Positions 62,342 to 64,000 of a stretch of 64,000 nt of DNA are shown piece after piece. Positions within the stretch are counted from its first letter, which is position 1. Each line of letters starts with the position of its first letter. The stretch is taken from assembly GCF_000512915.1 (NCBI RefSeq), contig NZ_CP007034.1:2916001-2980000 (forward strand). The letters are read 5' to 3'. The position numbers and the translations under genes were made by a program. The notes beneath the pieces are model-generated. The model saw only the letters and a list, made by a program, of their open reading frames with translations. It made no database searches and was not told the origin of the DNA. The stretch comes from Barnesiella viscericola DSM 18177 (GTDB lineage Bacteria > Bacteroidota > Bacteroidia > Bacteroidales > Barnesiellaceae).

Positions 62342-63652
62342 ATGATAAAGAATAGCGTCGATATTATTACGTTGGGCTGTTCCAAGAATCTGGTCGATTC
62401 GGAACGGCTGATGCATCGCTTTGCCGAAGCCGGTTATAAAGTGCGTCACGACCCCGAGAAGGTGTCGAGCGAATATGTGGTGGTCAATACCTGCGGTTTC
62501 ATCGGCGACGCCAAAGAGGAGTCCATCGAGATGATTCTGCAAATGGTCGAGGCCAAGAAGGCCCGCAAGATACGCCACCTCTATGTAATGGGCTGTCTGT
62601 CGCAACGCTACCGCGAGGAGCTCGAAACCGAAATACCCGAGGTCGACAAGTTTTACGGGAAGTTCGACTGGACCAACCTCATTACCGACCTGGGGACCCG
62701 CGACAACGACGACGCCAAGGATTTCGGCCGTATCCTCACCACCCCTCCGCACTATGCCTATGTGAAGATAGCCGAGGGGTGCAACCGCTTCTGCTCCTAT
62801 TGTGCCATACCGCTCATCACGGGCCGTTTCGTCTCCTATCCCATGGAAGAGCTGCTCGACGAGGTGCGGTCGCTGGTAGCCCGCGGGGTGAAGGAGTTCC
62901 AGATTATCGCCCAGGACCTCTCGTCCTACGGTCTTGACCTGTATGGCGAGTTGAAGTTGCCCGAGCTCATCGACCGCATGGCTCAGATACCGGGGGTGAA
63001 ATGGATACGGCTGCACTATGCCTATCCCTCGCAGTTCCCCTACGACATTCTGCCGGTGATGCGTCGTCACGCCAACGTGTGCAACTACCTCGACATCGCC
63101 TTGCAGCACATCAGCGACCACATCTTGAAAGACATGCGCCGCCATGTGACCAAGCAGGAGACCTATGATTTGTTGAAACGCATACGGGCCGAGGTGCCCG
63201 GTATCCATATCCGCACCACCCTCATGGTGGGCTATCCCGGCGAGACCGACGAGGATTTCGAGGAGCTGAAACAGTTTGTACGCGATGCCCGCTTCGAGCG
63301 CATGGGGGCGTTTGCCTACTCCGAGGAGGAGGGCACCTACGCCGCCAACCATTTCCCCGACTCGGTTCCCGAGGAGGTGAAGCAGGCCCGGCTCGACGAG
63401 CTGATGGCTTTGCAGGAGGAGATTGCCCTCGAAAACAACCGCTCGAAGGTGGGGCAGGAGTTCGATGTGATGGTCGACCGTGAAGAGGAGGATTACTATG
63501 TGGGTCGTACCGAGTACGACTCGCCCGAGGTCGACCCCGAGGTGCTCATCGCCAAGAGCCGCACGTTGCCCATTGGGGAGTTCTGTCGGGTGAAGATTGT
63601 CGAGGCCATGCCCTTTGAACTGATGGCCGAGCCTGTCACGTCGGACCGATAA
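62342..63652 (+). CDS. rimO: Ribosomal protein uS12 methylthiotransferase RimO
   Basis: RimO adds a methylthio group to an Asp of ribosomal protein uS12. The 436-aa protein has the N-terminal MTTase domain with its own Cys residues (TLGCSKNLVDSERLM, VNTCGFIGDAKEES, MGCLSQRYREEL), the radical-SAM motif C-x3-C-x2-C in GCNRFCSYCAIP, and a C-terminal TRAM domain (from about 370). All six cluster Cys are present. Confidence 0.95.
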   Translation: MIKNSVDIITLGCSKNLVDSERLMHRFAEAGYKVRHDPEKVSSEYVVVNTCGFIGDAKEESIEMILQMVEAKKARKIRHLYVMGCLSQRYREELETEIPEVDKFYGKFDWTNLITDLGTRDNDDAKDFGRILTTPPHYAYVKIAEGCNRFCSYCAIPLITGRFVSYPMEELLDEVRSLVARGVKEFQIIAQDLSSYGLDLYGELKLPELIDRMAQIPGVKWIRLHYAYPSQFPYDILPVMRRHANVCNYLDIALQHISDHILKDMRRHVTKQETYDLLKRIRAEVPGIHIRTTLMVGYPGETDEDFEELKQFVRDARFERMGAFAYSEEEGTYAANHFPDSVPEEVKQARLDELMALQEEIALENNRSKVGQEFDVMVDREEEDYYVGRTEYDSPEVDPEVLIAKSRTLPIGEFCRVKIVEAMPFELMAEPVTSDR

Positions 63653-63667
63653 TCCTCAGCGGTGGTC

Positions 63668-64000
63668 ATGAGTGGCGCATCTTCCGCAATATCGCTTTTG
63701 CGGCAAGCCTTCGAGCAGAGTCTTGCCGCCCGTTTTCCCGCCTTTGCCTTTCGTTTGCCGGGCGGGCACACCTTTTATTGGGGCGCTTGTGCGGCCGACA
63801 GGCTGGTCACGCTCGACGCCGACCGGCTCCCGGACGAAGGGGAGGGATTCCTCTTTGCCCCGTTTGACCGGGAGGCTCTCCCTACACTCTTTTTCCCGGT
63901 AAGGCCTGTGCCGGTCGAAGAGCTCGACCCGGCCACCTTGAAATCCTGGGTCACCTCGGTGACAACGGCCGAGGAGGTCATGCCGTTGACCGATACGGAT
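63668..64000 (+). CDS. 5' part of an isochorismate-synthase-like gene
   Basis: The ATG at 63668 opens a frame that stays open to the window edge (111 codons). It reads MSGASSAISLLRQAFEQSLA, FRLPGGHTFYWGA and GFLFAPFDREALPTLFFPVR, the usual beginning of MenF/EntC-type chorismate-binding enzymes in Bacteroidales, which start menaquinone synthesis. The catalytic region lies beyond the window, so the assignment is tentative. Confidence 0.6.
   Translation, partial: MSGASSAISLLRQAFEQSLAARFPAFAFRLPGGHTFYWGACAADRLVTLDADRLPDEGEGFLFAPFDREALPTLFFPVRPVPVEELDPATLKSWVTSVTTAEEVMPLTDTD

Overview
The window reads as a Bacteroidales chromosome (Bacteroidota). Supporting signs are the -7 promoter element TAnnTTTG upstream of many genes, a DUF4270 surface lipoprotein, a type IX secretion sorting domain, a tandem IntDOT-like integrase pair, and the neighbourhood tamB / tsaD-cinA-rpmB-rpmG-DUF4295-ftsY-rimO. 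The chromosomal half (30.4-64 kb) is clearly richer in G+C than the first 30 kb. The G+C-rich core and the T9SS protein would suit a Barnesiella-like genus, but I cannot fix the genus from sequence alone.

1-30.3 kb is accessory DNA with a nested structure. An outer integrative element runs off the left edge. Its right end lies just beyond the mnmE terminator (about 30.1-30.3 kb), with a four-module HTH protein and a minus-strand tyrosine integrase there. That integrase is split: its N-terminal part is at 28.14-29.10 kb and its C-terminal part at 6.59-6.76 kb. Between the halves sits a 21.4 kb second element, flanked by a 10-bp direct repeat (AGCAGTGGAA at 6752 and 28148) that falls on the codons of the catalytic FHC(L/F)RH box.

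The inner element carries two integrases, an HNH-like gene, two excisionase-type HTH genes, DUF3408, MobC, an oriT-like hairpin region, a MOBP relaxase and a one-TM protein. It then carries a 13 kb AT-rich operon (15.07-27.93 kb): HTH regulator, DUF4007 (SspB), ATPase (SspC), PP-loop sulfurtransferase (SspD), PLD-helicase, a 77-aa protein, a zinc-hook SMC-like ATPase, a 190-aa protein, a YhcG/DUF1016 nuclease and an AlbA_2/Schlafen protein. This resembles the single-strand DNA phosphorothioation system SspBCD coupled to SspFGH, without a local cysteine desulfurase.

The outer element's visible cargo (1-5.1 kb) is a tight operon: the tail of an Hsp90-like ATPase, a radical-SAM protein, and an 806-aa protein that joins RNA-polymerase-alpha-CTD-like helix-hairpin-helix modules, a sigma region-4-like HTH and winged helices. 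I do not recognise this trio as a described system, and it is the best candidate here for something new. A frameshifted DUF3987 remnant follows it.

30.4-64 kb is ordinary core genome: mnmE, a DNA/RNA nuclease, pepT, miaA, capA-like, folD, ffh, a MATE exporter, panD-panC, a glycogen-synthase-like N-domain protein, DUF4270, tRNA-Thr, a 240-bp tandem duplication of palindromic repeats, tRNA-His and tRNA-Asp, a T9SS-sorted protein, an araC regulator divergent from a CocE-type hydrolase, nadE, tamB, tsaD, cinA, rpmB, rpmG, a DUF4295 gene, ftsY, rimO, and the start of an isochorismate-synthase-like gene.
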